Below are positions 1-10,668 of a DNA stretch of 64,000 nucleotides, in pieces. Every line of letters starts with the position of its first letter. Position 1 is the first letter of the stretch. This DNA comes from Hygrophila difformis (Eukaryota > Streptophyta > Magnoliopsida > Lamiales > Acanthaceae), in contig JAOANR010000005.1 in assembly GCA_030278955.1 (NCBI GenBank), forward strand, positions 29,007,849 through 29,071,848, read 5' to 3'. The notes under the pieces are model-generated. The model saw only the letters and a program-made list of their open reading frames with translations. It made no database searches and had not been told where the DNA came from. The position numbers and the translations under genes are program-made.

Positions 1-479
1 TGACCATCCCGGAGGGACCCTGCTCAAAACAGCGTGCCAAAAGATTCCTGACTGCTATTGCCAAAATATTATCTGAGGAATCAGATAAATGGGAGCAGTC
101 CACATGCCGAGCAGAACAGATCAAAGGAAGCACAGTCATCCAGTGGGAACAGACAGAAGAATTCCGGACAGAACCGGGACCCATCACTCTGGGTCCCGCT
201 TCTTCAGACTGAAAACAGAAAGCAGAATGACCTCCGGATGCAAAAACAGAACAAACCAGCATGAAGAGGTCAAAACGGAGGGTTCCGCCGTCACCGTCGC
301 CGCCGCCGCCACCGCCGTCGCCGTCGCCGGAAACACCGCCGGAGCTCCGGCGAGGTTGCCGGAACCTGGCCGGAATCTGGCCGGAACTTGGTCGGAAAAG
401 TCGCCGGTCAACGCCGGTCAACGGAAGTCAACGCCGGAGTCGTGAAGGACGGACCCAGTTCAGATTCAGTCTCGGAGTA

Positions 480-646
480 CTTTGTCGCGGAAGGCCCCTT
501 GTCGCGGAAGGTCACTTTGTCGCGGAAGGCCCCTTGTCGCGGAAGGTCCCTTTGTCGCGGAAGGCCCTTGTCGCGGAAGGTCACTTTGTCGCGGAAGGTC
601 ACTTTGTCGCGGAAGGCCCCTAGTCGCGGAAGGTCCCTTTGTCGCG
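480..646 (+). repeat. GTCGCGG minisatellite in U3 of element A
   Basis: About ten copies of GTCGCGGAAGG alternate with CCCCTT, TCACTTT and CCCTTT linkers, at a spacing of 16-18 bp. The repeat lies roughly 160-330 bp upstream of the TATA box, so it is placed like a U3 enhancer. It is copied at 8381-8547. The A' LTRs have the same kind of repeat with different copy number and linkers, which accounts for much of the 1147 versus 1208 bp LTR lengths. Confidence 0.85.
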
Positions 647-797
647 GAAAAGTGGCACTTTGTCGCCAAGCCTCGACTTTTGTCGCGATGCCAAGCTCCG
701 CGACAAAGCCCTCAGTCCGCGACCAACCTATCTTTTCCTTACTGTTTTGTTGAAAACTCGTGTAGGGTTGTTTATTTCCTTTTCTTTGCTTGTTTAA

Positions 798-823
798 GGG
801 TTTCCCTATATATATGGGAACCC
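798..823 (+). promoter_or_regulatory. LTR promoter: TATA box inside an inverted repeat
   Basis: TATATATAT at 807-815 is flanked by GGGTTTCCC (798-806) and GGGAACCC (816-823), which form a near-perfect inverted repeat around the TATA box. The same arrangement recurs at 8699-8724 in the 3' LTR, in A', and with other bases in element E. Transcription should start about 30 bp downstream. Confidence 0.7.
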
Positions 824-1130
824 TAACACTTTTGTAGCCACTTTTGATATTTGAATGAAATTGCTCTTCTTTTCAAAAGTCACTACCGAGAGACAAATTC
901 TCTCAAATCCATGGATTTGATCCAAACTTGGCTTCGGCTATCAATCGAGTTTGAGACACCTCGATCGATTATCACTTTGAAGGATTGAAAGGAGGAAGGG
1001 GGTCACCATATTGGAGGGGTTGGTTGTCTTCAAGTTTCCATCCATTCATAGTGAAGTCTCATTATCTTGTTCTTGCTTATTTTCCCATTATTAGCCTATA
1101 GTATTCAATCGATCCGTGGCATATTTAATT

Positions 1131-1142
1131 TGGTATCAGAGC
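1131..1142 (+). other. Primer-binding site, initiator tRNA-Met type (A)
   Basis: TGGTATCAGAGC is the complement of the 3' end of plant initiator tRNA-Met and is used to prime minus-strand DNA synthesis. It lies 9 bp after the 5' LTR. Confidence 0.93.
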
Positions 1143-2390
1143 CTTTGTTGAATCTATAGGTTTAGAAAATCCAAAAATATTTTGTTCTTCATTTTTCTCA
1201 TTTTCGGAGTTACTGTTCCATTGGGATCCGTGCCTGAAAACTTGGAATTTTTGAAATCTGATTGAAGATTTGGATTCCTTGTGTTCTGGGCATGAATCTA
1301 CATATGTGGATCATCAAATTTGGCCAAGGGAATCATTTTCTATGAATTTTTGAAGATCTTGGCCATATTTTCTTCTTCCACTTGTTCTTCATAGTGTTCT
1401 TAGTTTGTTCATCTTTTTCACACACCACCACTACCCATTTGGAGCCACGTTCCATTTGGCAACTTATAATCATCCGTTTTCTAGGGGTTATAATGCCCAA
1501 TTTTTTTCAAATCTTGATCATCCCCCAAAATCCATTTGAAGATTCATGAGTGTTCTTCATGTTCTTCATCCAAAACTCAAAAAGTTCATATACTTTGGTC
1601 TTTGATCTTCAAGTTTTCTTGTTTTTGTGTTTGTCTTAGTCTTTTGAGTCTCATTGTGTGGATATTGCACTTGTCCCATTGCCTTGTGATTAAGGTTTGC
1701 AAGATTGACACACTAGTGCTTCCATTTGCATCAGTTTTTGGACAATCTGAACATTTTGGTTAAAGGAGATCTTGATCAATCCGACCTGCTATATTTTGGG
1801 GAGCCTTTTCTACCATTTTTGGGTGTTAGCTTTCATTTGGAAGTGGTTTGGAGGCAATCCGAGTTCATTTGGGGGTCGAAATCGCGAAAACAAAAATACT
1901 GCCTGAGTGTGTCCGCGAGTGACCTAACTTTGAGTGTTCATTTGAATTTGAAGATCTTCATCAAAATTGATGAATCTTATATGAACGGAAAGATCTTCAA
2001 GTTAGCTTCAAGAGGGTTTTTGAATCAATCCGTTTGGATAAGAATTGAGGGTGTTATGGTCATTTTAGTGAAAGGTGCCAAAAACTGAACAAGGACGCAA
2101 GGACAGGCGCGTGAGAGCGCGTGGGTGGTCCAAAAAGGGTGATTCTTGTGCCCAAAGTTTCCTAATTCAAAGGACTATCTTATCCTCCATTGGCCTGTCG
2201 CGAAACCATCATTTGGCGACACAATTCACGTCATATTTGCACCTGCATCGCAAGACCAACAGCTGCCCAAATTCAAAAGTTGCAAAAAGTGGGCTTTCCA
2301 TTGTTTTGGACCATTACCACCTTCAAACTTCACCCATACATATCAAAGCCCATATACAAACATCCCATACCTTATGTTTTTGAGTGTTTA

Positions 2391-2518
2391 CAATAAAGTG
2401 GATATTGGACTGGCACATTTGTGAAACCTAGCCCTTGAAGCCACTTGAGTTATTTAACAATAAAGTGGATATTGGACTGGCACATCTGTGAAACCTAGCC
2501 CTTGAAGCCATTTGAGTA
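2391..2518 (+). repeat. 67-bp tandem duplication in the A leader
   Basis: Two adjacent copies begin CAATAAAGTGGATATTGG, at 2391 and 2458, and differ by only a few bases. A' carries the same pair near 40970-41100, so the duplication predates the split of the two copies. Confidence 0.85.
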
Positions 2519-2702
2519 AACCAAGGTTTTTTCTTGAGTGTTATTTCCCTTGTGAGTTCTCTCTTCATACTTTGGGCGGGACATTTTCTTAATATTTTCA
2601 ATCAAGGATCGAATTTTGCCAAAAGTGAAGATTGAATTAAATTGATTGCAGATTGCACTACTCGGTTTTGCAAACCCGCATCATTTTGCATTGCATTTGC
2701 AT

Positions 2703-2783
2703 ATCATACACAAATCCGTGCCTTTTCTTTTATTGAGTCAAGCACAGTATTCTGTCTCGTACTGTGAGTGTCTGTCTGTCATA
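2703..2783 (+). promoter_or_regulatory. Conserved leader motif block (candidate RNA packaging or dimer signal), A copy
   Basis: An ATCATACACAAATCCGTGCC stretch is followed by TTGAGTCAAGC (2733-2743) and a T/G-rich tail. Related blocks occur at nearly the same distance before the ATG in B, C, D and E. The A core lies about 220 nt before the gag start. The role is inferred. Confidence 0.5.
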
Positions 2784-2962
2784 AGCCAACTTTCTTTCCA
2801 TCAGGTGAAGCTTTTGAGGTGATCTCTGACTCTTGTGCTTGAGCCAAGGTGGATTGAAGAAGTGATTGAGAGAGTTGAGTGATATACTGTAGAGAGATCA
2901 ATCTACAAATTTCTGCAATTTTATTTCTAATCTGTTATACATATATTTTTCTAGTGTCTATC

Positions 2963-5900
2963 ATGGCAGGAACCACGACGGATGATCTGGCCAAGCAGAT
3001 TCAGGCTCTAACCAACATGGTAGCCGGGTTATCCACCGAGATGGGAACTCTGTCTACCACTACCACTCAATTAACTACCAGGTTAAATGACATGGATGAC
3101 AGGATGGAAGGACGTTTCACTGCTTTAAGTAACGACATCCGGACTGTGGAGGAGCGGATAGAGGAGACGAGATCGCGAAGATCTGATTTAGGGAGTATAA
3201 TTGGCGAAATTGGTCCTCACCAGGGAATGCTGATTGCTGAACGGGAAATGGAGGAGATCGCACAACAGCAACAACAGGCACAAGTGCCAATACAACCTCC
3301 ACCACTGGTTAATCAACCAGCCGCACCTGCACCCGCAGTACTCCCTCAAAATGCACCTCCTCCGGACGCACTTCCTCCGGCCGCAGTTCCACCAAATATT
3401 CCTGCTCCAGTTCCAGCTGGTCATCTGAGAGCAGCAGTCCGCAATGTTCCACGTGCTGACAGAGGAAGAAGGTATCATAATTATGACCCCGAACATGGTC
3501 GAAGGATTCCAGGATACAACGGACAAGATTATCAGGATCCGGACGGCCCAGATCTGCGAGGTCTGAAATTACAGATTCCTACCTTCAAAGGAACAGGCGG
3601 ACCCGATGAATTTCTTGACTGGAGAGATGCGATAGAGCTATGTTTCCAACTGTACAACCATTCTGACATAATCAAAATCAGATTGGCTGTAAGTGAATTC
3701 CGCGAGTATGCTCTTACTTGGTGGATCAATCATAATCGCATCCGAGCCAGACGGCAGCAGCCCGATTTTGAAACATGGGAAGAATTTATGATCGAAATGG
3801 ATCGTCGTTTTGTACCCAATAACTACAGGATGGACTTATATATGAAGCTACAGGATTGTGTCCAAGGAAACAGGACTGTAGAAGAATATTATAAAGAGTT
3901 GGAGTACATTATGATGAGATCCGCCATACGGGAAGACGAAGGGCTATTCATCACCCGTTTCATCAAAGGATTGAGGCTCGACGTCCAGAAGGAGATCAAG
4001 CTCAGACATTATGAGGATCTGCAGGAGTGCATTCATCTTGCTACTACATTGGATATCCAAATGAAGCAAGAACGAAGCCGCCAGCACTCCAGTTCACATT
4101 CTCATCCGCCAAGGCAGTGGAGTTCAAAGCCTGAAGCAGATAAGCACAAATCCTATCCCAAGGATGACAAAGGGAACAAGCCCCGAGGCTTCGAGTTAGG
4201 CAAAGATTTCCGAACTGATAGGAGAGATGATCGCAGGCCACGAGAGCCCGACCGATATCGACCCAAAAGGGGAGATAAAGATATTATTTGTTATAAATGT
4301 CGCCAACCTGGCCATATTTCTCCTAATTGCCCTAATGTACGCAGAGCTAATGTAGTTACTACTGAAACAGGTGACTACCGAATTGTGGGCTTTGAAGAGG
4401 ATGAGGCCGAGGATGAAGACGAAGAAAGAGAAGCCGACGAGTATGGGTATGGCAGTGACGAGTCCGCAGACGAGTGCATCAATCAAGATGAAGTCCGTCT
4501 ACCCAACTTGGTCGCCATGAGAGTGTTGAATACTGAGAAACAGATTGACAACCCCGACAACGAGCTTGCTCAAAGGGAGAATTTATTTCATTGTTATGGG
4601 GAGATTTGTGGAAATTTGACTTCTATTATTGTTGATAACGGTAGTTGTACCAATGTAATAAGTCTATATGCTGTAAGAAAGATGAAAATACCTACCGAAA
4701 ACCACACTCGTCCATACCAACTCCATTGGATGAACGATAGTGGGAGTACGAAGGTAACCATGAGAGCTAAAGTGCCACTGAAAATAGGGACTTATTATTC
4801 TGAGAATGTAGAATGTGACGTTGTACCTATGACCGCTTGTCACCTACTCCTTGGTCGCCCTTGGATGTTCGACAAATCAGTCATGTACAACGGGCGCAAA
4901 AACTCTTTATGTTTTCTACACAGGGACAAAAGAATAGCTGTCAAGCCATTATCTATGGCTACAGTTCATGCCAACCAGAAGACCCTGTTAGAAAATATTA
5001 AGAAGGAAGAAGCTGAATTTCAGCAAAAGCGGAAGGGTAAGGCTAAAGTGGATCAACAAGCACCTCGATCTAATAATGCTATTGCTTTTGCAGATCAATG
5101 CTTGCTGTCCACCAGGACTGAATTTCAGGAGGCTATACAAGAACCCGAATTTTCAGGTTACTGTCTCTTAGCCTTTGTTAAGCCAATTGTCTGTGTTAAT
5201 GAAACAGTCTCTGCTGCACCTGATGTGCCTAATGAATTTCGCAGGATGTTGGATCGCAACAGGGACGTGTTTCCGGATGAAGTACCCGCGGGATTACCCC
5301 CAATTCGAGGGATCGAACATCGCATTGACTTTGTTCCCGGGGCCTCCATTCCGAATAGGCCAGCATACCGAATGAACCCCGAAGAGACTAAAGAGATTCA
5401 GAAACAAGTCCAAGAGCTTTTGGACAAAGGTTGGGTTCGGGAGAGCCTGTCTCCCTGTGCTGTGCCTGTGCTACTTGTGCCGAAGAAGAACGGGACTTGG
5501 AGGATGTGCGTGGATTGCCGAGCCGTGAATGCGATCACGATCAAGTACCGCCATCCCATACCAAGGCTCGATGATATGTTGGACGAACTAGGTGGAGCGA
5601 GCATCTTTTCAAAGATCGATCTTCGAAGTGGCTACCACCAGATCAGAATGCAGCCCGGTGATGAGTGGAAGACAGCCTTCAAAACAAAGTTCGGGTTGTA
5701 CGAATGGCTGGTGATGCCATTCGGACTGACAAACGCGCCATCTACGTTCATGAGACTGATGAATGAGACATTGAGGATTTACATTGGAAAATTCGTTGTT
5801 GTATATTTTGATGATATACTTATTTACAGCAACTGTCTATCTGATCATGTCTCTCATGTGGAACAGGTATTAAGGAAGCTGCGAGAAGCCCAACTGTATG

Positions 5901-8113
5901 CCAACATGGAAAAATGCACCTTTTGTGTTCCAGAGGTGATATTCCTGGGTTTTATCGTCAGCAGTAAAGGTCTTAAAGTGGATGAATCCAAGATAACCGC
6001 CATAACTGAATGGAAGCCACCTACCTCAGTCCATGAAGTCAGGAGTTTCCTTGGGTTATGTGGGTTTTTCAGAAGATTCGTCCCACAGTTCAGTATAATT
6101 GCTGCACCTCTGACTGCACTTCTCAAGAAGAGTACTCCATACAAATGGGGAATTGCAGAACAGAAAGCCTTTGAGGAGTTGAAAGAGAAACTGACCCATG
6201 CTCCAGTCCTAGCACTACCTAACTTTGACTATCCATTCGAGATCGAATGCGATGCATCAGGAACTGGATGTGGAGCCGTGCTGATCCAAGAAGGCCGTCC
6301 AGTGGCCTATCACAGCGAGAAATTTTCGAGAGCTCAACTGAATTATTCTACTTATGATAAGGAGCTGTACGCTGTGATACGGGCGCTGAAGACATGGCAG
6401 CATTATTTGAGGAGCAGAGAGTTCATAATCCATACGGACCATGATACCTTGAAGCATATCAGATCGCAGGATCAATTGAGCAGAAGACATGCAAGGTGGA
6501 GTGGATTTCTGGAAACATTTCCGTATGTGATTAAATATAAGAAGGGCAAGGAAAATGTAGTAGCAGACGCTCTTTCGAGAAGATTGGCACTGACCGCATA
6601 TGCTACTACGCATTTGATTGGATTCGAACATATCCGTGAGCTCTATAGCACTGATGCAGATTTCAAGGAAATCTGGGAGAAGACGGAGAAGCATGCCTTC
6701 AAGGAATACTCTCGTCTGGAGGGTTTCCTTTATTTTGGGAATCGATTATGCATACCGAAGGGTTCGATCAGAGAACTGCTTGTTAAAGAAGCACACAGTG
6801 GAGACATGATGGGACATTTCGGGAGAAATGTCACTGTGTCCATACTATCTGATCGGTTCTTCTGGCCCGGATTACCGAAGCAAGTGGAGGACTTCATTGC
6901 AAAATGCATCATTTGCCTGAAGGCAAAATCCACTGTGAAGCCCCATGGATTATACAAGGCATTGCCCATCCCAGACGGCCCTTGGGTAGATTTGTCAATG
7001 GACTTCGTTTTGGGGTTACCCAGAACTGCCCGAGCAAAGGATTCCATCTTCGTGGTCGTTGACAGATTTTCCAAGATGGCCCATTTCATCCCATGTGCCA
7101 AAACAAATGATGCCTCCCATGTGGCCAAGATATTCTTCAAGGAGGTTGTGCGCCTGCACGGGATTCCGAAAACCATTGTGTCAGACCGGGACGCCAAATT
7201 TGTGAGTTACTTTTGGAAGTCACTGTGGTCTGAAATAGGTACAAAACTTCTTTTCTCTACGGCATATCACCCACAAACAGATGGCCAGACCGAATCTGTC
7301 AATCGGGTCCTTGGCAATCTGTTGAGGATAATCACATCTTCCAATTCTAAAAGTTGGGATGAATGCCTTCCATATATTGAGTTTGCCTATAACAGGCATG
7401 TACACAGTGCCACACACATGTCACCATTCGAAATAGTTTATGGCTTTAACCCACTGACACCATTGGATCTGTTGCCACTTCCTCCGAGTGAGCATAAAAA
7501 TGCAGTTGGCAGGGACAGGGCGAGAGCGATTAAGGAATTGCACAAGGACGTGCAGAAAAGTCTGGAAAGAGCCGCTGAGACATATGCGAAATACAACAAT
7601 CGCGGCAGAAAGAAGCTCATACTCCACCCCGGGGATTGGGTTTGGGTGCACATGCGCAAGGAGCGATTTCCCATGAAACGACGCACCAAACTTTCTCCTC
7701 GAGGAGACGGACCATTTAGAGTTCTAGATAGAATTAATGATAATGCTTATAGACTAGAACTGCCTGAGGAGTACGGACTGAATCCCACTTTTAATGTTGC
7801 AGATTTGCAGCTGTACGAGAGGGACGACGAGGATGCTGATCGGTTGATGGCTCAACCTTCCGAAGGGGGAGGGGATGGCATGGGAGCCAAGTCAACAGCG
7901 TTGACCATCCCGGAGGGACCCTGCTCAAAACAGCGTGCCAAAAGATTCCTGACTGCTATTGCCAAAATATTATCTGAGGAATCAGATAAATGGGAGCAGT
8001 CCACATGCCGAGCAGAACAGATCAAAGGAAGCACAGTCATCCAGTGGGAACAGACAGAAGAATTCCGGACAGAACCGGGACCCATCACTCTGGGTCCCGC
8101 TTCTTCAGACTGA
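2963..8113 (+). CDS. gag-pol: Gag-Pol polyprotein of element A
   Basis: A 1716-aa polyprotein for capsid assembly, reverse transcription and integration. The ATG at 2963 (MAGTTTDD) is preferred to the in-frame ATG at 2879, because B, C and E also start MA after a similar T-rich stretch. In order: coiled-coil N-terminus and proline-rich linker; gag core about 215-320 (DEFLDW, YALTWW); CCHC knuckle 443-456; acidic linker about 479-505; protease with D558-N-G; reverse transcriptase with YFDD at 948-951; RNase H starting with D1097; integrase HHCC (H1278, C1315, C1318) and catalytic D1347, D1408, E1444, spaced as DD35E. The integrase tail ends in FNVADL and I see no chromodomain. About the last 78 residues are encoded inside the 3' LTR and include GPCSKQRAKRF. 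Reading into the LTR recalls the centromeric CRM clade, but the clade is not settled. All catalytic residues are present, so the element could be active. Confidence 0.95.
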   Translation: MAGTTTDDLAKQIQALTNMVAGLSTEMGTLSTTTTQLTTRLNDMDDRMEGRFTALSNDIRTVEERIEETRSRRSDLGSIIGEIGPHQGMLIAEREMEEIAQQQQQAQVPIQPPPLVNQPAAPAPAVLPQNAPPPDALPPAAVPPNIPAPVPAGHLRAAVRNVPRADRGRRYHNYDPEHGRRIPGYNGQDYQDPDGPDLRGLKLQIPTFKGTGGPDEFLDWRDAIELCFQLYNHSDIIKIRLAVSEFREYALTWWINHNRIRARRQQPDFETWEEFMIEMDRRFVPNNYRMDLYMKLQDCVQGNRTVEEYYKELEYIMMRSAIREDEGLFITRFIKGLRLDVQKEIKLRHYEDLQECIHLATTLDIQMKQERSRQHSSSHSHPPRQWSSKPEADKHKSYPKDDKGNKPRGFELGKDFRTDRRDDRRPREPDRYRPKRGDKDIICYKCRQPGHISPNCPNVRRANVVTTETGDYRIVGFEEDEAEDEDEEREADEYGYGSDESADECINQDEVRLPNLVAMRVLNTEKQIDNPDNELAQRENLFHCYGEICGNLTSIIVDNGSCTNVISLYAVRKMKIPTENHTRPYQLHWMNDSGSTKVTMRAKVPLKIGTYYSENVECDVVPMTACHLLLGRPWMFDKSVMYNGRKNSLCFLHRDKRIAVKPLSMATVHANQKTLLENIKKEEAEFQQKRKGKAKVDQQAPRSNNAIAFADQCLLSTRTEFQEAIQEPEFSGYCLLAFVKPIVCVNETVSAAPDVPNEFRRMLDRNRDVFPDEVPAGLPPIRGIEHRIDFVPGASIPNRPAYRMNPEETKEIQKQVQELLDKGWVRESLSPCAVPVLLVPKKNGTWRMCVDCRAVNAITIKYRHPIPRLDDMLDELGGASIFSKIDLRSGYHQIRMQPGDEWKTAFKTKFGLYEWLVMPFGLTNAPSTFMRLMNETLRIYIGKFVVVYFDDILIYSNCLSDHVSHVEQVLRKLREAQLYANMEKCTFCVPEVIFLGFIVSSKGLKVDESKITAITEWKPPTSVHEVRSFLGLCGFFRRFVPQFSIIAAPLTALLKKSTPYKWGIAEQKAFEELKEKLTHAPVLALPNFDYPFEIECDASGTGCGAVLIQEGRPVAYHSEKFSRAQLNYSTYDKELYAVIRALKTWQHYLRSREFIIHTDHDTLKHIRSQDQLSRRHARWSGFLETFPYVIKYKKGKENVVADALSRRLALTAYATTHLIGFEHIRELYSTDADFKEIWEKTEKHAFKEYSRLEGFLYFGNRLCIPKGSIRELLVKEAHSGDMMGHFGRNVTVSILSDRFFWPGLPKQVEDFIAKCIICLKAKSTVKPHGLYKALPIPDGPWVDLSMDFVLGLPRTARAKDSIFVVVDRFSKMAHFIPCAKTNDASHVAKIFFKEVVRLHGIPKTIVSDRDAKFVSYFWKSLWSEIGTKLLFSTAYHPQTDGQTESVNRVLGNLLRIITSSNSKSWDECLPYIEFAYNRHVHSATHMSPFEIVYGFNPLTPLDLLPLPPSEHKNAVGRDRARAIKELHKDVQKSLERAAETYAKYNNRGRKKLILHPGDWVWVHMRKERFPMKRRTKLSPRGDGPFRVLDRINDNAYRLELPEEYGLNPTFNVADLQLYERDDEDADRLMAQPSEGGGDGMGAKSTALTIPEGPCSKQRAKRFLTAIAKILSEESDKWEQSTCRAEQIKGSTVIQWEQTEEFRTEPGPITLGPASSD
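7842..7875 (+). other. Hairpin plus polypurine tract (A)
   Basis: GGTTGATGGCTCAACC (7842-7857) is an inverted repeat with 6-bp arms and a TGGC loop. Five bases later comes the polypurine tract AAGGGGGAGGGGA (7863-7875), which primes plus-strand DNA and abuts the 3' LTR. B has the same hairpin; C, D and E have a different hairpin at the same place. Confidence 0.85.
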
Positions 8114-9022
8114 AAACAGAAAGCAGAATGACCTCCGGATGCAAAAACAGAACAAACCAGCATGAAGAGGTCAAAACGGAGGGTTCCGCCGTCACCGTCG
8201 CCGCCGCCGCCACCGCCGTCGCCGTCGCCGGAAACACCGCCGGAGCTCCGGCGAGGTTGCCGGAACCTGGCCGGAATCTGGCCGGAACTTGGTCGGAAAA
8301 GTCGCCGGTCAACGCCGGTCAACGGAAGTCAACGCCGGAGTCGTGAAGGACGGACCCAGTTCAGATTCAGTCTCGGAGTACTTTGTCGCGGAAGGCCCCT
8401 TGTCGCGGAAGGTCACTTTGTCGCGGAAGGCCCCTTGTCGCGGAAGGTCCCTTTGTCGCGGAAGGCCCTTGTCGCGGAAGGTCACTTTGTCGCGGAAGGT
8501 CACTTTGTCGCGGAAGGCCCCTAGTCGCGGAAGGTCCCTTTGTCGCGGAAAAGTGGCACTTTGTCGCCAAGCCTCGACTTTTGTCGCGATGCCAAGCTCC
8601 GCGACAAAGCCCTCAGTCCGCGACCAACCTATCTTTTCCTTACTGTTTTGTTGAAAACTCGTGTAGGGTTGTTTATTTCCTTTTCTTTGCTTGTTTAAGG
8701 GTTTCCCTATATATATGGGAACCCTAACACTTTTGTAGCCACTTTTGATATTTGAATGAAATTGCTCTTCTTTTCAAAAGTCACTACCGAGAGACAAATT
8801 CTCTCAAATCCATGGATTTGATCCAAACTTGGCTTCGGCTATCAATCGAGTTTGAGACACCTCGATCGATTATCACTTTGAAGGATTGAAAGGAGGAAGG
8901 GGGTCACCATATTGGAGGGGTTGGTTGTCTTCAAGTTTCCATCCATTCATAGTGAAGTCTCATTATCTTGTTCTTGCTTATTTTCCCATTATTAGCCTAT
9001 AGTATTCAATCGATCCGTGGCA
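7876..9022 (+). repeat. Element A 3' LTR
   Basis: A 1147-bp LTR from TGGCATGGG to GTGGCA. Its start is fixed by the polypurine tract and by the clean end of the A' copy against its target duplication at 43570/43571. It matches the 5' LTR with no difference that I noticed. The gag-pol stop codon is inside it at 8111-8113. Confidence 0.95.
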
Positions 9023-9313
9023 CCTATTCATCAACCTCATCTTTCCGAAAGCTTGACCCTTTGCTCGATTCAAACAGAACATTCTTCTTATATCTTCAGG
9101 GAACAGGATCTCCATCGTGCAGTCCCCGTCGGGCACCTCAAAAAGCAAGCTCACCGTCGTTGGAGATACGTCCGCCCATTTCTCCGCCAACTTCGCAAAT
9201 AAATCGGCCACAAGGTCGTCGTCCCTTACCCGTACAAGATGAACCTCGGAGTTGTATTCACAGAATAACATCATCTCTGCCCCGTTTCCTCCGCCTTCCA
9301 TGCCGCTCGCCAT
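9023..9313 (-). pseudogene. MULE-transposase-like N-terminal fragment, cut by element A
   Basis: Reading leftward from an ATG at 9313, about 97 codons are open until the A LTR begins at 9022. The peptide has a short beta-rich N-terminus and the pattern VSLLFEVPDGDC followed by EDIRRMFCLN. This resembles the PB1-like N-terminal region of Mutator (MuDR-type) transposases and of host proteins derived from them. The zinc-finger, catalytic and SWIM parts are not in the window. The last codons of the open frame continue into the LTR and are not part of the gene. It could be a MULE, a domesticated host gene, or a fragment carried inside element C. The family assignment is from pattern only. Confidence 0.45.
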
Positions 9314-9900
9314 TCCGCTTCCGTTCGGACGTTGTTGCGTTCGAAAACCCTAATCCAGCTTCAAACCTTTACCCAAAACCCTTCCCTTCACCTTCTCGTC
9401 GTCCCCTCCAGCGTAAACACCTCCGAACCCTAAACTCTACAAACCCTCCTCGTCGCACGGTCGCCCTTCTCGGAAACCCTTCGATTCTTCCAAAATCCGC
9501 AACCAACGACGAGGAGTGAAGCCCTCCGACGATGAGGAAACCCTGCCGGTGTTCGCTTCTAGGGACCTGCACGCGCGGACGACGAGGAAACCTCCGATGA
9601 AGCTTCCCCAAGAATCGCCCTGCCCGGAACACCTTTTTCTCCACCGCTTGCCTGCTCCCCTTCCCACTTTCGATTTTCTCACATGTTTTGGCCACCTCAA
9701 ATGCAAAACTTTCCGCCAACTTCGCCTGTCACATCACCTGCTAAAAGTGGGGGTATTTTAGACATTTCCCAATTACATTTTGTTTTGCCTTTAGTTTAAT
9801 GACTGAGGTACTGAAGTGGAAGGTATTTTACACTTGGTTACTAATACATATGAAGAATAGTATGCTGGTACTGATCTTACATATCTTTTCTCTTGAGGTA
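9314..9900. other. Upstream flank of the MULE-like fragment and AT-rich junction
   Basis: 9314-9740 is C-rich on the plus strand. It has telo-box-like AAACCCTAA (9345-9353) and a second ACCCTAA near 9427, motifs common in plant promoters and 5' leaders. Overlapping minus-strand frames here have no recognisable product. From about 9740 the sequence turns AT-rich and by about 9920 it matches the leaders of D and E. The exact junction with element C cannot be placed by eye. Confidence 0.4.
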
Positions 9901-10396
9901 TTAAACTCTCAAAACCCCTAAATTCAACAAGTTGGTTTTGAAAGTTGTATTGTGTAAAAATTAATTTAAGTAGTTGGGCAATTATTCTGTTCAATTAATT
10001 AAATTAAATTGGGTATTTAATTTACTGTGCGATTTCACTGAATTAAATCACGAACAATTTATCGGGTTGAAGTTCCGTTAGTGTTTACACTTGACAGTGG
10101 AATTCCCCGAGGAATAAGTGCTTGCACTGTTCCTCTGATTTATTTCACAAATCACAGAGTTGAAGCTCCGTCTGCAATTGCAGATAGTGGAGTTCCTCAA
10201 CAGTGAATATTACCCGGCTACCCTTGATAGCAGTCAGTCAGCTTGTATTTATTTTGGGTTTGTGTGTGAGGCATATATTGTGAGATTCCGAGCGTTTTAT
10301 TTTGTGAGGTTTTTACTTTACACTTTAAATTTGTGAGGAATCGGATTTAACTGCTTGCAGGCTGATTAATTGTGCGAACTAAGATTTGTGCACATT

Positions 10397-10467
10397 GATC
10401 ACACACAGAATCTGTGCGTTTCTTTGATCAAGTCGAACTTTGCATTTCGTTTCATGCATTGTGCGTC
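10397..10467 (+). promoter_or_regulatory. Conserved leader motif block, C copy
   Basis: GATCACACACAGAATCTGTG is followed by TTGATCAAGTCGAAC (core AGTCGAAC at 10431-10438) and a tail ending GTGCGTC (10461-10467). The core lies about 238 nt before the ATG, matching A, B, D and E. A packaging or dimerisation role is inferred. Confidence 0.5.
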
Positions 10468-10668
10468 ATATTTTCAAACCCGATCTTCCTACTCGACTCT
10501 TTGAATGAGCCTCAAGAATTAAATTGTGTTCGAACATTTTGAGTTTGAGAATTAAGTGAGGAAAGAAAGAAAAGAGAGGAGATCACCAAAAATATTTTAT
10601 TTCTTTATTTTCTAACTTTTATATATATATATCTAGTTTTTTTTTTTCTTTTCTTTTTTCTCTCTGAT

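Larger units (their letters stand above)
1..1121 (+). repeat. Element A 5' LTR (lacks first 26 bp)
   Basis: It matches 7902-9022 at a constant offset of 7901 and ends in GGCA just before the primer-binding site. The full LTR would be 1147 bp. In order it holds the end of the gag-pol frame (stop near 212), a GCCGGA-rich stretch, three GTCAA boxes (406-431), ten GTCGCGG copies (480-646), a TATA box (807-815) and a GAATGAAAT polyadenylation-like signal near 854. Confidence 0.93.
1122..2962 (+). other. Element A leader (5' untranslated region)
   Basis: About 1.8 kb between the LTR and gag carries no convincing gene; the short frames in it are not supported. Two blocks are shared with the leaders of D and E: 1317-1375, which surrounds GGCCAAGGGAATCATTTTC, and 1419-1506, which contains CCATTTGGAGCCAC and CTAGGGGTTATAATGCCCAA. 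Further down are a 67-bp tandem repeat (2391-2518), the TTGAGTC motif block (2703-2783) and a branch-point-like TTCTAAT followed by TTTTTCTAG just before the start codon. Confidence 0.8.
1..9022 (+). mobile_element. Element A: autonomous Ty3/gypsy LTR retrotransposon, nearly complete
   Basis: Two long direct repeats with an offset of 7901 bp flank a leader and a gag-pol frame. Position 1 matches position 7902, so the window opens 26 bp inside the 5' LTR. The ends fit TG...CA: the 3' LTR starts TGGCATGGGAG and both LTRs end GTGGCA. An initiator-Met primer-binding site follows the 5' LTR and a polypurine tract precedes the 3' LTR. The LTRs look identical and the polyprotein is intact, so insertion was recent. 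The left target duplication is outside the window; the right copy would be CCTAT at 9023-9027. A second copy of the family (A') lies on the minus strand at 34398-43570. Confidence 0.95.

Noticed and set aside
58..264. Small frames in the A LTRs (58-445, 7959-8346 and their A' counterparts)
   Set aside because: They are shadows or out-of-context copies of the LTR-encoded gag-pol tail and of GCC-rich DNA.
2879..2962. Upstream in-frame ATG of the A polyprotein (and 47533 in E)
   Set aside because: The extra residues are encoded by the AT-rich leader and end at the common MAG/MA start seen in related elements.
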